Source: Methanosphaera cuniculi
Lineage (GTDB): Archaea; Methanobacteriota; Methanobacteria; Methanobacteriales; Methanobacteriaceae
DNA length: 64,000 nucleotides
Assembly (NCBI RefSeq): GCF_003149675.1
Contig: NZ_LWMS01000010.1
Coordinates: 62,001 to 126,000 of the forward strand
Direction of reading: 5' to 3'
The notes under the pieces: model-generated
Databases searched by the model: none
What the model saw: only the letters and a program-made list of their open reading frames with translations
Told to the model about the DNA's origin: nothing
Shown: positions 39,835 through 50,480 of the stretch, piece after piece
Numbering within the stretch: the stretch's first letter is position 1
Layout of the letters: every line of letters begins with the position of its first letter
Position numbers and translations under genes: made by a program

Positions 39835-40025
39835 ATCTCTTAACCACCATTTTTTTTTATTAATTCCATTTTTTTTATAATATTTTATTTTAATATAAAT
39901 TCAATCATCTTGACAACCTAACTTTTATACTATAAAATATTATAATTATATAATACTAAAAAAAGCAAAATTAAGGAAACTTTTAAATTAAAAATAAACC
40001 ATGAAAAAGGAGGGAAAAAAACTTT

Positions 40026-41837
40026 ATGTCAATGCAAATAACAGATCCTAAAGAACTACCAAATAACCCGGGCGTTTATATAATGCATGATAAAGATGAT
40101 GAGATAATCTATGTGGGAAAAGCAAAGAATCTTAAAAAAAGAGTACAAAGCTACTTTAAAGATGAAGATAAACTAGATCATCCAAAAACTCGTGTATTAA
40201 TGAGACATTTTAACTACCTTGAATACATAATAACAGACACAGAAAAAGAAGCATTAATTCTTGAAGCAAGTCTGATAAAAAAACACAGACCACAATATAA
40301 TATACGTCTAAAAGATGGAAAACAATACCCATTTATTAAAATAACAAATGAAGAATATCCAAGAATCTTTCTAACACGAAACATAATAAATGATAATGCC
40401 TCATATTATGGACCATATCCTAATGCACATAAGGCACGAGAATTCATAGACTTCATCAACAAAAACTTCAAAATACGAACATGTAAAAGCATGAATGGAC
40501 CATGCTTAAATTATCAGATAAAACAATGCAGTGCACCATGTATCAACAATATAACATATGATGAATATCAAAAAAACATAAAACATGTAAAACAATTACT
40601 AAGTGGAAAATATAAGACAATAATTAAAAACATGCAACAAGAAATGAAACGTGATGCTAAAAATATGAACTTTGAAAAAGCAGCAATACTACGAGATCAG
40701 ATAGATACAATCAAAGTAACACTTGAAAAACAACACATACAGTTAACAGAAAATGTAGATGAAGATATAATAGCAATAGAACATAACAACCACGAAGCAA
40801 GTGTAACAATACTATCAGTACGTGGAGGAAAAACAAGCCGTAAAGATGATTTAACCTTACAACACATCGAAGATATGACAGATCAGGAGATAATAACAGA
40901 ATTTATAAAACAATACTACATTACAGCACCAATACCTGATGTTATAATTGTTGAACAAAAAATACAAGATCAAGAAGTAATAAACGAATGGCTAAATCAA
41001 AAACATGAAAAACGTGTGAAAATACGAATAGCAGAAGATGAACACTACAATAAACTCATAAATATAGCTAAGAAAAATGCTAAAATAACACTTACAGAAA
41101 ATACAAAAAAAGAAGATAATCCACTTGTTACACTCCAAGGATATCTTGGTCTTAAAAAACTACCTTATCATATTGAAGCATTTGATATATCTAACATATC
41201 AGGTGAATATGCAGTAGCATCCATGGTAGTATTTGAAGATGGAAAACCTAAAAAGAATATGTATCGTAAATTTAAGATGCAAACACCAGGACCTAATGAT
41301 TTTGCAATGATGAAAGAAGTACTAACTAGACGTTATTCATATCTTTCTCCAAATACACCTAAAGGACAAAATTATATGAATGATCCTGATAATTCTTTCT
41401 ATATAAAACCAGATCTTGTACTTATTGATGGTGGTAAAGGACAATTATCAATGGCAGTAGAAGTATTTAAAGAACTTAAAATAAAAGATGTTCCACTCAT
41501 AGGACTTGCTAAGAAATTTGAGGAAATCTACATACCAGGACGTAGTAATCCAATTATACTTCCAAGACGTTCATCTGCTTTAAGATTACTTCAGTATGTA
41601 CGTGATGAATCACATCGTTTTGCAATAACATTTCATCGTACACTACGTAAAAATGCATTTACAAAATCTGAACTTGATGAAATTCCTGGTGTTGGATTAA
41701 AACGAAAACAAGCTCTTATGCTTCATTTTAAAAATATTGATAATATAAAAAAAGCATCAGTTGATGAAATTGCAAGTGTTAAAAATATTCCAGAAAAAGT
41801 AGCACATACAATATATGAATATATGCATGAAAGTTAA
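40026..41837 (+). CDS. uvrC: UvrABC excinuclease subunit C
   Basis: A 603-aa nuclease that makes both incisions in nucleotide excision repair. The GIY-YIG domain is at the N-terminus (PGVYIMHDKDD, IIYVGKAKNLKKR), followed by a UvrB-interacting UVR-like region (AKNMNFEKAAILRDQID), an RNase H-like endonuclease core (EAFDISNISGEYAVASMVVF with LIDGGKGQLS) and a helix-hairpin-helix end (IPGVGLKRKQAL). UvrC is a bacterial-type system found in some methanogens. GGAGGG precedes the ATG. uvrA and uvrB are not in view. Confidence 0.95.
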   Translation: MSMQITDPKELPNNPGVYIMHDKDDEIIYVGKAKNLKKRVQSYFKDEDKLDHPKTRVLMRHFNYLEYIITDTEKEALILEASLIKKHRPQYNIRLKDGKQYPFIKITNEEYPRIFLTRNIINDNASYYGPYPNAHKAREFIDFINKNFKIRTCKSMNGPCLNYQIKQCSAPCINNITYDEYQKNIKHVKQLLSGKYKTIIKNMQQEMKRDAKNMNFEKAAILRDQIDTIKVTLEKQHIQLTENVDEDIIAIEHNNHEASVTILSVRGGKTSRKDDLTLQHIEDMTDQEIITEFIKQYYITAPIPDVIIVEQKIQDQEVINEWLNQKHEKRVKIRIAEDEHYNKLINIAKKNAKITLTENTKKEDNPLVTLQGYLGLKKLPYHIEAFDISNISGEYAVASMVVFEDGKPKKNMYRKFKMQTPGPNDFAMMKEVLTRRYSYLSPNTPKGQNYMNDPDNSFYIKPDLVLIDGGKGQLSMAVEVFKELKIKDVPLIGLAKKFEEIYIPGRSNPIILPRRSSALRLLQYVRDESHRFAITFHRTLRKNAFTKSELDEIPGVGLKRKQALMLHFKNIDNIKKASVDEIASVKNIPEKVAHTIYEYMHES

Positions 41838-41871
41838 GCATATAAAAGGTGGTGTAGAGTTTTAGAAATTT

Positions 41872-41898
41872 AATGATGAGAAGTATTTTCTCATCATT
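41872..41898. terminator. bidirectional hairpin terminator
   Basis: A perfect 11-bp stem, AATGATGAGAA with TTCTCATCATT, and a 5-base loop, between convergent uvrC and the Fe-S protein gene. The Fe-S gene's stop lies in the right arm. A T-run follows on the plus side. Confidence 0.6.
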
Positions 41899-42613
41899 TT
41901 AAGTTTTTTTTCTTATTTTCAAGTATTTTTGCACTTTTCTTATTTCCATAAGGACAAATATATAGACACATTCCACATGCTACAGGATGTCCTTCATCAC
42001 GACGTGACATTATATAATCTCCACATTTAACAGGATCATATGATAATTTTGGATCATCAAGATTTTTTATAGCATCACCTGGACATGCATTTACACATAA
42101 TTGACAATCACCACACTGAGATTTCATCTCATTTTTCACATAATCTGCTAGAGGTGTATCTGTTAGTATTGTTACCCATGTAAGGCGTGGCCCAAATTCA
42201 CATGTTGTAAGTAGATTGTTTTTTCCAATCCACCCAACACCTGCTATATGTGCACTTGCCTTGTTACTAAATGGTATTTTAAGATTTAACTCATCAGTAT
42301 CTCCTGCTACATCTAGTATTATTGCATTATGGTTTTGTTGTTTTATTTTATCTGCTATTTTTATTGCTATTTTTTTAGCTCTTTGGTGTGAATTATAGTA
42401 TTCATCCAGATATTCTTTTGCTATTTCATCATCCTGATAACTTAGTGGTATTTTTTCGATGATATCTTCATTCATTTTATGTCCTATTACTATTGCATAT
42501 TGGTATTTGCAGATGTCATCTCCATATGTTTTTATTAGCTCATCACGATCATGGTATAAGTCTGCTACTCCACATACATCTGAGAGTTGTTGTACATATT
42601 CCATTATGTTCAT
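41894..42613 (-). CDS. QueG-like 4Fe-4S double-cluster protein
   Basis: A 239-aa protein resembling epoxyqueuosine reductase and related archaeal proteins, smaller than bacterial QueG. Visible are IAGVGWIGKNNLL with FGPRLTWVTILTD (the family's cobalamin-binding-type core) and two cluster motifs, CGDCQLCVNACPGDA and CGMCLYICPYG. Archaea make archaeosine, not queuosine, so the substrate is probably different. It lies convergent to uvrC. The assignment to the superfamily is firm, to a reaction is not. Confidence 0.75.
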   Translation of the reverse strand: MNIMEYVQQLSDVCGVADLYHDRDELIKTYGDDICKYQYAIVIGHKMNEDIIEKIPLSYQDDEIAKEYLDEYYNSHQRAKKIAIKIADKIKQQNHNAIILDVAGDTDELNLKIPFSNKASAHIAGVGWIGKNNLLTTCEFGPRLTWVTILTDTPLADYVKNEMKSQCGDCQLCVNACPGDAIKNLDDPKLSYDPVKCGDYIMSRRDEGHPVACGMCLYICPYGNKKSAKILENKKKNLK

Positions 42614-42758
42614 CTATTATGCCTTCTCTTTTTAAGTTATTATTTTATTTTTATACAATACTTTTTTTTTATTTAAATATTAAAAAAAAAGAATAAAAGA
42701 ATTGTTGGGAGTTTAGATGTGTAATTTTTTTAACTTTTTCATATAATCCTTTTTTTTA

Positions 42759-43349
42759 TTATTCATCTTTTGGTGTGAATCCTATTATAACAGAACTTAG
42801 TGATTCATCATGTGAAAGATCAAAACAATCACGGATAAAATGATCTGTTTCTGTTGATGGTATTCCTACTGTGACAGATTTTACAGTACTGTCTATATCT
42901 TTGTCTGTTACAAAGTCACTTCCTGCTGATTCCATGTAGAAGAATTGTTTTTCTCCTGCTACTGATGCATCTTGGTATGTTACAAAGTTATCTGATAAGA
43001 AGTATACTGTTGGATCATTTCGTAGATCTTCTAGTTCCTCATCATCATATATCATTTCACCTATTATTTTTCCTGATTCTGTTCTTAGTGTGAATGCTGC
43101 AGGATCTGATGTGTATGATTCTTTGTTCATCTCTTCGACTGATTTTTCTTCATGTTTTCTTATTATAAGTAATGCTTCTTGTTCATCTAGTGCTTCTTTT
43201 AGTCCTTCATTTATGAATGGTACTATTTCATCAAGTCTTTTCATTTCATATAATAAGAGATTTTTTTTCATTTCATCATCAATTATTTCACTTAGAATTA
43301 CATTATCTTCATCTTGCATGATTTTTTGTATTTCATATTTTTCTGTCAT
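42759..43349 (-). CDS. acidic protein, tandem paralogue 2, unknown
   Basis: A 196-aa soluble acidic protein with no recognised domain. It shares with its upstream neighbour the segments DEIVPFIN, FTLRT-ESGKIIGEMIYDDEE in the middle, SDNFVTYQD, GEKQFF and PSTETDHFI. The fold looks alpha-beta with no membrane segment. A weak ribosome binding site is visible. It and the 191-aa gene lie 89 bases apart on the same strand and arose by duplication; function unknown. Confidence 0.6.
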   Translation of the reverse strand: MTEKYEIQKIMQDEDNVILSEIIDDEMKKNLLLYEMKRLDEIVPFINEGLKEALDEQEALLIIRKHEEKSVEEMNKESYTSDPAAFTLRTESGKIIGEMIYDDEELEDLRNDPTVYFLSDNFVTYQDASVAGEKQFFYMESAGSDFVTDKDIDSTVKSVTVGIPSTETDHFIRDCFDLSHDESLSSVIIGFTPKDE

Positions 43350-43438
43350 TAGAAAATCACTTACCTATCATTAGTTAAAGTTATTATATTTGTTATATGG
43401 CTTTTTAGTTGTAATATAATTTTTGGATATAATTTATT

Positions 43439-44014
43439 TTATGTAGTATATCCTACTATGAGTGTTCCTATGTTTTTATCTTCTCCCATGTTGTAGTACT
43501 CTTTGATGTATTGGTCTGTTTCTATTGATGGTACTGCTACTTTAAAGCTTTTTGTTATTTTTGATAGGTTTTCATGTGTTATGAAGGTACTTTTTTCAGC
43601 TTCAACTAAAAAGTATTGTTTTTCACCTTGTGTTGTGTTATCTTGATATGTTACAAAGTTATCTGACATAAAATAGGCATTAGGATCATTGTGAAGTTCT
43701 TCTAGTTCTTCTTCATCATATACCATTTCACCTATTATTTTTCCTGTATCTGTTCTTAGTGTGAATGTGTAGTCATAGGTTTTATCTTTGGATTGTATCA
43801 TGTCTTGTTGTGTTTCATATGTGTTTTTTCGTATTACTACGAGTATTTCATCTTCATTGAATGTATCTAGTATTCCTTTATTTATAAATGGTACAAGTTC
43901 ATCTACTCTTTTCATTTCAGATAGTAGAACTTCTTTTTTCATTAAATCATCCATTGGATCGACTATTATTACATCATCTTCATTTTGTATGATTTTTATT
44001 ATTTGATCATCCAT
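43439..44014 (-). CDS. acidic protein, tandem paralogue 1, unknown
   Basis: A 191-aa protein homologous along its whole length to the downstream gene: ELVPFINKG, FTLRTDTGKIIGEMVYDEEEL, MSDNFVTYQDN, GEKQYF, PSIETDQYI. It starts behind a perfect GGAGG. Absence of signal or membrane segment suggests a cytosolic role. The pair could form a heteromer. Not recognised. Confidence 0.6.
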   Translation of the reverse strand: MDDQIIKIIQNEDDVIIVDPMDDLMKKEVLLSEMKRVDELVPFINKGILDTFNEDEILVVIRKNTYETQQDMIQSKDKTYDYTFTLRTDTGKIIGEMVYDEEELEELHNDPNAYFMSDNFVTYQDNTTQGEKQYFLVEAEKSTFITHENLSKITKSFKVAVPSIETDQYIKEYYNMGEDKNIGTLIVGYTT

Positions 44015-44220
44015 TTTAGTTGTCCTCCTTTTTATATAGTTGTTGAGATTAATAATTATATTGTAAAATTAACTGATATTAAGTTTATATTAATAAAGTA
44101 TGGAAATTAAAAATAGAATATAGCTAAATTTAAAGATTAGTTTAATAATAAATTTTAAAAAAAACTAACTAATTTAATTTATTTAAAAATAAATAACATA
44201 ATAGGAGTCAATAGATATTT

Positions 44221-44775
44221 ATGAAAACAGTATGTGTAATAGCAAGTCCAAGAAAAAAGGGAAATTGTAAACAAATTACAGATATGATAATAAATAAAAT
44301 AAATCAAGATCATGAAAATACAACAGAAATACATTTCATAGATGATATGAATATTAAACCATGCCAGGCTTGTATGGGATGTCGTAACCCAGAAAATCCA
44401 CAACCATGTATTATAGATGATGATTTTAGGAAAATTATGGATCAATTTACAAATGAGGATGCAGATTTACTCATTTTTGCTGCACCTAATTATTTTGGTG
44501 AAATTAATGCACAAGGTCATATTTTTATGGATAGATTCTATTCAATGACTCAAAAAACATCAAATTATCTTAAAAATCATCCAAAATGTATTATTGTTTT
44601 CACATATGGAGCATCTGATGGATATTATGATGAATATATTAATTCACGTTCACGTCTTTTTGAATCAATAGGATTTGATGTATGTGGTGTAATTTCAGCT
44701 GGTCGTGGAAAACCTACATCAAGTATTGATGAAAATCTTATACTTAAAATTGAGGATGTTGTTAATAAAATTTAG
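44221..44775 (+). CDS. NAD(P)H-dependent FMN reductase / flavodoxin-fold oxidoreductase
   Basis: A 184-aa flavodoxin-fold protein. The FMN phosphate-binding loop ASPRKKGNCKQI is at the N-terminus, and CQACMGCRNPENPQPC (about residue 48) is the Cys-rich segment seen in iron-sulfur flavoproteins and related reductases. FAAPNYFGEINAQ and FTYGASDGYY complete the FMN site. AGGAG precedes the ATG. Electron partner unknown. Confidence 0.85.
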   Translation: MKTVCVIASPRKKGNCKQITDMIINKINQDHENTTEIHFIDDMNIKPCQACMGCRNPENPQPCIIDDDFRKIMDQFTNEDADLLIFAAPNYFGEINAQGHIFMDRFYSMTQKTSNYLKNHPKCIIVFTYGASDGYYDEYINSRSRLFESIGFDVCGVISAGRGKPTSSIDENLILKIEDVVNKI

Positions 44776-44802
44776 AATTTCTTTTCTAAATTCTTTTTTT
44801 TT
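44771..44802 (+). terminator. hairpin plus T-run terminator
   Basis: TTTAGAA and TTCTAAA form a 7-bp stem overlapping the stop codon of the FMN reductase gene, followed by a nearly pure T-run. Confidence 0.5.
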
Positions 44803-45265
44803 AATTTTAAATTATTTTTTTCACGTTTTTAACTATTTTTTATAATACTATTTTTTATTTTATTTTTTAGATTTTTTTTAAAAATCTATTTTTCTTAATT
44901 TTTAATTTTACTTTTTTTTTTACTTTTTTTTGAATTTTTTAAAATTTCTAAAATTAATTAAAAGCGTTCTTTGGAAGATTAATTTGATTTAATGTCTTTT
45001 AATTATGAATTTAGGTTTAACTAAATTCATAACATTAATTATGATTTACTAATATAACACATAAATATAAAGAATCCCACTAAAAAAAAATTAACACTAC
45101 ACAGATTCTTTATGCTTACACAAAATATTATTTTTTTAATAAAAAAAATGTCTTAAAAAAAAATAATATCAAAAAAAAAGATAAACCAATCCTCAAAAAA
45201 AAACAACTTATTTTTTGAGTGCAAGTTTATTTTTCCTATAATATTAAAAAACGTGATTTATTTTG
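44803..45265. other. upstream region of the giant adhesin gene
   Basis: No ORF. A perfect 10-bp inverted repeat, ATAAAGAATC (45067-45076) and GATTCTTTAT (45104-45113), lies about 150 bases before the adhesin start with a 27-base loop. Could form a leader hairpin or bind a regulator. The rest is A/T runs. Confidence 0.45.
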
Positions 45266-48200
45266 ATGAAAAAAACAAATTATAAGTTTTTATTAACAGC
45301 ACTTGTAATAATGTCAATATTTATCACCCTAAGCACAATAAGTGCAACAGATAATGTATCATCTGATAATGCACAACTAACAACATCAGATGACATAACA
45401 CAACTACAATCTGAACAAATAAATACTGATATTAAAAAAACAAACACTGAAAATAAAGACATACAAAAAGAAATTTCAACTAAAAAAAATAATAAAATAA
45501 ACAATACAAACAATCAAAAAACCACAAAAAAAGACACATATTCAGTAAATAACTACCAAGAACTATATAATAAAGTAGAAGACATAAAATCAAATTCACA
45601 AAATACAGAAGAAACAATCACCCTAAATAAAGGAACTTATACAATAACAAACCCAATAAACTGGGGAAACACAACACAAACCACTAAAAAACTCACAATA
45701 AAAGGAAATGGACAAGTAATTGATGGTAAAGGAGTTAAAAACTTCATAAGTGTTAAAAATGATTACATATTAAATCTTGAAAATATCATCATACAAAATA
45801 CTAATGCATCAAATGGATCAGCAGTATCTACAAACAATGCAACAGTAAACATACAAAACTCACAATTTAACAATAACAACGCAAGTATGGGTGGAGCAAT
45901 ACACAACTACAACCGTAGTAGTATTACAATCACAAATACAACATTCAACAATAACAATGCAAAAAGTGGAGGAGCAATATACAACCGCTTTGCAAACTTA
46001 ACAGTTACAAATGTAACAGCAACCCAAAACAATGCAACATGGGGAGGATTTGTATACAATGCATATAATGGTGATGTAAGACTTATAAACTCACAATTTA
46101 ACAAAAATAACGCAAGTATTGGTGGAGTAAGTTACACAGCACTTACAAGCAGAACAAAAGTATCAAATTCAAACTTTACAGAAAACACAGCTAATAGTTA
46201 TGCAGGTGCAATCTATGTACAAAACTCAAATGCAACAGTTGAAAATTCAAATTTCAACAAAGGAACATCAAAATATGGTGGAAGTTTATACATGGATGGA
46301 GGAATAGTAACAATTACAAACTCCAACTTCACAGAAGATCAAGCTAAAGCTGGAAGTGGAGGATCACTATATGCTACAGGATCTAATGTAAAACTCACAG
46401 TTTCAAACTCCAACTTCAAAGACTGTACATCAGATATGGGTGGAGCAATCTATACTAATACAAATGGATTAGTTGTAGAAAATTCAAACTTCAAAAACTG
46501 TATAGATAACAAATACAACACAACAATATACACATTCCAAGGTTTAACACTTAAAAATTCAACAATCATTGCAGATATAGCAACTGTAAATGCTGGAGAA
46601 CAAGTTACAATTACAGCACCAGTAAATGATAGAACACTAAGTGAAAATGAACTCATAACATTCAATGTTGAAGGTAAAGATTATACAACAACCAAAACAG
46701 GAATAGCTATAATATATAACACAACCTTTACTAAAGGTGGAAACCAAGTTGTAACAGTTTCATTCCCATCACAACCTGGAAATACAATGACACTTAACTA
46801 CAATGTCATTAAAACAGGAGAATTTAATGTAACAGGATATGAAGAATTATACAACAAAGTTGAAGAAATTAAAGCAAACAATGAATACACAGAAGTAACA
46901 ATAAACCTTAAATCAGGCGACTACTCAATAACAAACCCAATAAACTGGGGAAACACAACACATACAACAAAAACAATAACAATAAAAGGAAATAATCAAG
47001 TAATTGATGGTAAAAAAGTTAAAAACTTCATAAGTGTTAAAAATGATTACACATTAAACCTTGAAAATATCATTATACAAAATACTAATGCATCAAATGG
47101 ATCAGCAGTATCTACAAACAATGCAACAGTAAACATACAAAACTCACAATTTAACAACAATAACGCAAGTATGGGTGGAGCAATACACAACTACAACCGT
47201 AGTACTATCACAATTACAAACACAACATTCAACAATAACAATGCAAAAAGTGGAGGAGCAATATACAACCGCTTTGCAAATCTAACAGTTACAAATGTAA
47301 CAGCAACCAAAAACAATGCAACATGGGGAGGATTTGTATATAACGCATATAATGGTGATGTAAGACTCATAGATTCACAATTTAAAAATAACAATGCAAG
47401 TATTGGTGGAGTAAGTTACACAACACTTACAAGCAGAACAAAAGTATCAAACTCTAATTTCACAGAAAACACAGCTGATAGTTATGCAGGTGCAATCTAT
47501 GTACAAAACTCAAATGCAACAGTTGAAAACTCAAATTTCAATAAAGGAACATCAAAATATGGTGGAAGTTTATACATGGATGGAGGAGTAGTAACAATTA
47601 CAAACTCTAACTTCACAGAAGATCAAGCTAAAGCTGGAAGTGGAGGATCACTTTATGCTACAGGATTTAATGTAAAACTCACAGTTTCAAATTCCAACTT
47701 TAAAGACTGTACATCAGATATGGGTGGAGCAATTTATACTAATACAAATGGATTAGTTGTAGAAAACTCATACTTCGAAAACTGTATAGATAACAGATAT
47801 AATACAACAATATACACATTTAAAGGTTTAACACTTAAAAATTCAACAATCATTGCTGATGTAAAAACTGTAAATGCTGGAGAACAAATTACAATTACAG
47901 CACCAGTAAATGATAGAACATTAAGTGAAGATGAACTTGTAACATTCAATGTTGAAGGTAAAGATTATACAACCACTAAAACAGGAATAGCTATAATATA
48001 TAATACAACTTTCACTAAAGGTGGAAATCAAGTTATAACAGTTTCATTCCCATCACAACCTGGAAATATAATGAAACTTAACTATTATGTCATTAAAACA
48101 GGAGAGTTTAATGTAACAGGATATGAAGAATTATACAACAAAGTTGAAGAAATTAAAGCAAACAATGAATACACAGAAGTAACAATAAAATTAAACCCAG

Positions 48201-50455
48201 GTAACTACTCAATAACAAACCCAATAAACTGGGGAAACACAACACATACCACTAAAAAACTTACAATAAAAGGTAATGGACAAGTTATTGATGGTAATAA
48301 TACTAAAAACTTCATAAGCATAACAAATGGATACACTTTAAATATTGAAAATATAACTGCACAAAACTGTTATGGTTTAAATGGATCTGTAATAAATAAC
48401 ATTAATTCAACAGTAACCATACAAGATTCAATATTTAATAATAACACAGCTAAAAACTATGGTGGAGTAATTTACAATGGTCATGCAAATACAACAGTAA
48501 TTGATTCTAAAGCTTCAAAAAACAATGCTACAAATGGAGGATTTGTATACAACAACCATAATGGAAATGTTACAATTATAACATCAACATTTAACAATAA
48601 CAATGCATCATTAGGTGGAGTAACATTTGATAACTCATTATCAACAACAACAATTATGAACTCTAACTTCACAAACAACAATGCAACATACAGTGGTGGG
48701 GTAAACTATGTATCTAATGCATCATGTGTAATTAAAAACTCAAACTACAACAACAATACAGCAAAAAATGGTGGAGCAATATTCAATACAAATAAAGGTA
48801 GTATAGATATTACAAAATCAAACTTCACAGATAACCATGCAAACATGGGAGCATTCATATACACAAACAATGCACCATTAAGCATAAAAGATTCAATACT
48901 ACTAAACAATGTAGATGATAAAAATAACTACACAATGTACTTATTTAACAATATCACCATGAAAAATACTACTATCATAAATGACATGGGAGAAGTATCA
49001 AAAACAACCATAGTAACTATTAATTCACCTGTATATCTAAGATCACTAGGTGACTATGATAAAGCAGTATTTACTGTTAATGGTAAAACCTACACAGTAT
49101 ACAAACAAGGTGGAGTAAGAAGTATTATACAATTAAATACAACATTTAATACATTTGGTGATAATATTGTAGCTATAGCTTATGATGTACTACCTGGTAA
49201 CACAATACAATTAGTATATCATATAAAAGATGTAGTTGAAAATATAACAGTTGATGACATAAATATTAGTTCACTTAAAAATGGTACTATTACAGCAATT
49301 GTAACTGATGTAAATGGTCATTCTATTAAAGGAGAACTTCCTGCAACAATAACTATAAACAACAAAACATATGATACTATAATTAAAAATGGTCTTCTTA
49401 ATGCAAATATTCCAACAGACACATTAAAAGCTGGAGAATATGATGTTATAATTGATATACCAGAAACTGAAAATAGTACTCATGCACAAGTTACACATTC
49501 ATTAAGTATAATAAAACGTGCAACACAAAACATGACACTTGATGATGTTACAATTAAAACAATGAATAATCATACCATTACAATCACATTAAATGATGTG
49601 GATGGTAATATGGTACAATCAAACTTACCTGTTGCTGTAAAAATTAATGGTGTAACACAAAAACATATAACAACAAATGGTAACTTACTTAATATAACAT
49701 TAGATACTGATGATTTTAGAGCTGGAGTATATAATATAAGTATAAAATTAGGTGAAAATGGATACTACACAGGATCTGAATTAGTACAAAAACTAACAAT
49801 TGAAAAACGTACACCTACTATAAGTATAAAAACAAACACACCAAAAACACAAGATACATTAGAAGCAGAAATCAGAATAACAGAAGATAACACATTAGTA
49901 GATGGAGGATTTGTAATCTTTAAAATTAATGGTGTAACACTTAAAGATGAAACTGGAAATACAGTACGTGCAAATGTAGAAAATGGATTTGCATATCTTA
50001 ACTACAAACTTCCAAGTAATATTGGATCAGGAAATTACACAATTAGCGTAGTTTACAATAGTCCGTTCCATGAAACTATAAGAACTACAGAAAACTTAAC
50101 AATAGAAAAACAAATAGTTGAAAATAAAACATTAGAAACAATCTTAACACAAAAAGGTGAAAATACAACAATAAGTCTTAACATAGCTGATATAACTGGA
50201 AAACAATTAGTTGGAAATACCAAAATAGCTGTAAAACTCAATGGTAAAACACAGATATCACAAACTATTAGTAATGGTAAACTTGATATTTCAATACCAA
50301 CAGATACTTTCTCAAATAAAAATTACACCTTAACAATAATATTAGGTGCTAATGCATTATATGATAAAGCAGTATATAATGGTATGATAACAATAGTAAA
50401 TCCAAGGGAAATGCCAGCTTATATTGAAAATGAAAATTTAACAGTTTTAGAATAA
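45266..50455 (+). CDS. giant adhesin-like surface protein
   Basis: A 1729-aa secreted protein. The signal peptide (residues 1-29) ends ISA-TDN. A low-complexity Asn/Lys/Thr linker follows, then three large units of about 428 residues, each beginning with a YQELYNKVEDI / YEELYNKVEEI segment, NPINWGNTT and a right-handed beta-helix of NNxAxxGGAIYN repeats, and closing with an Ig-like module. Four or so Ig-like domains (IKTNTPKTQDTLEAEI type) fill the last 450 residues. No membrane anchor, LPxTG or pseudomurein-binding repeat is evident at the C-terminus, so attachment is unexplained. The start is ATG 45266; an adjacent TTG is less likely. Presumed role: adhesion to host or partner surfaces in the gut. 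Confidence 0.9.
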   Translation: MKKTNYKFLLTALVIMSIFITLSTISATDNVSSDNAQLTTSDDITQLQSEQINTDIKKTNTENKDIQKEISTKKNNKINNTNNQKTTKKDTYSVNNYQELYNKVEDIKSNSQNTEETITLNKGTYTITNPINWGNTTQTTKKLTIKGNGQVIDGKGVKNFISVKNDYILNLENIIIQNTNASNGSAVSTNNATVNIQNSQFNNNNASMGGAIHNYNRSSITITNTTFNNNNAKSGGAIYNRFANLTVTNVTATQNNATWGGFVYNAYNGDVRLINSQFNKNNASIGGVSYTALTSRTKVSNSNFTENTANSYAGAIYVQNSNATVENSNFNKGTSKYGGSLYMDGGIVTITNSNFTEDQAKAGSGGSLYATGSNVKLTVSNSNFKDCTSDMGGAIYTNTNGLVVENSNFKNCIDNKYNTTIYTFQGLTLKNSTIIADIATVNAGEQVTITAPVNDRTLSENELITFNVEGKDYTTTKTGIAIIYNTTFTKGGNQVVTVSFPSQPGNTMTLNYNVIKTGEFNVTGYEELYNKVEEIKANNEYTEVTINLKSGDYSITNPINWGNTTHTTKTITIKGNNQVIDGKKVKNFISVKNDYTLNLENIIIQNTNASNGSAVSTNNATVNIQNSQFNNNNASMGGAIHNYNRSTITITNTTFNNNNAKSGGAIYNRFANLTVTNVTATKNNATWGGFVYNAYNGDVRLIDSQFKNNNASIGGVSYTTLTSRTKVSNSNFTENTADSYAGAIYVQNSNATVENSNFNKGTSKYGGSLYMDGGVVTITNSNFTEDQAKAGSGGSLYATGFNVKLTVSNSNFKDCTSDMGGAIYTNTNGLVVENSYFENCIDNRYNTTIYTFKGLTLKNSTIIADVKTVNAGEQITITAPVNDRTLSEDELVTFNVEGKDYTTTKTGIAIIYNTTFTKGGNQVITVSFPSQPGNIMKLNYYVIKTGEFNVTGYEELYNKVEEIKANNEYTEVTIKLNPGNYSITNPINWGNTTHTTKKLTIKGNGQVIDGNNTKNFISITNGYTLNIENITAQNCYGLNGSVINNINSTVTIQDSIFNNNTAKNYGGVIYNGHANTTVIDSKASKNNATNGGFVYNNHNGNVTIITSTFNNNNASLGGVTFDNSLSTTTIMNSNFTNNNATYSGGVNYVSNASCVIKNSNYNNNTAKNGGAIFNTNKGSIDITKSNFTDNHANMGAFIYTNNAPLSIKDSILLNNVDDKNNYTMYLFNNITMKNTTIINDMGEVSKTTIVTINSPVYLRSLGDYDKAVFTVNGKTYTVYKQGGVRSIIQLNTTFNTFGDNIVAIAYDVLPGNTIQLVYHIKDVVENITVDDINISSLKNGTITAIVTDVNGHSIKGELPATITINNKTYDTIIKNGLLNANIPTDTLKAGEYDVIIDIPETENSTHAQVTHSLSIIKRATQNMTLDDVTIKTMNNHTITITLNDVDGNMVQSNLPVAVKINGVTQKHITTNGNLLNITLDTDDFRAGVYNISIKLGENGYYTGSELVQKLTIEKRTPTISIKTNTPKTQDTLEAEIRITEDNTLVDGGFVIFKINGVTLKDETGNTVRANVENGFAYLNYKLPSNIGSGNYTISVVYNSPFHETIRTTENLTIEKQIVENKTLETILTQKGENTTISLNIADITGKQLVGNTKIAVKLNGKTQISQTISNGKLDISIPTDTFSNKNYTLTIILGANALYDKAVYNGMITIVNPREMPAYIENENLTVLE
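45539..48106 (+). repeat. near-identical 1284-bp tandem units inside the adhesin gene
   Basis: Unit 1 (45539-46822) and unit 2 (46823-48106) differ by scattered substitutions only; the offset of matching strings (for example GATGGTAAA) is 1284 bases, exactly 428 codons. A third, more diverged unit begins near 48107. Keeping frame, recombination could add or remove units. Confidence 0.85.
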
Positions 50456-50480
50456 AGGAATTTTTTTAATTCTTTATTCT
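50449..50480 (+). terminator. hairpin terminator of the adhesin gene
   Basis: AGAATAAA(G)GAATT pairs with AATTCTTTATTCT across a T5 loop, with one bulged G; the left arm includes the stop codon. Downstream is a C/T-rich run. Confidence 0.5.
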
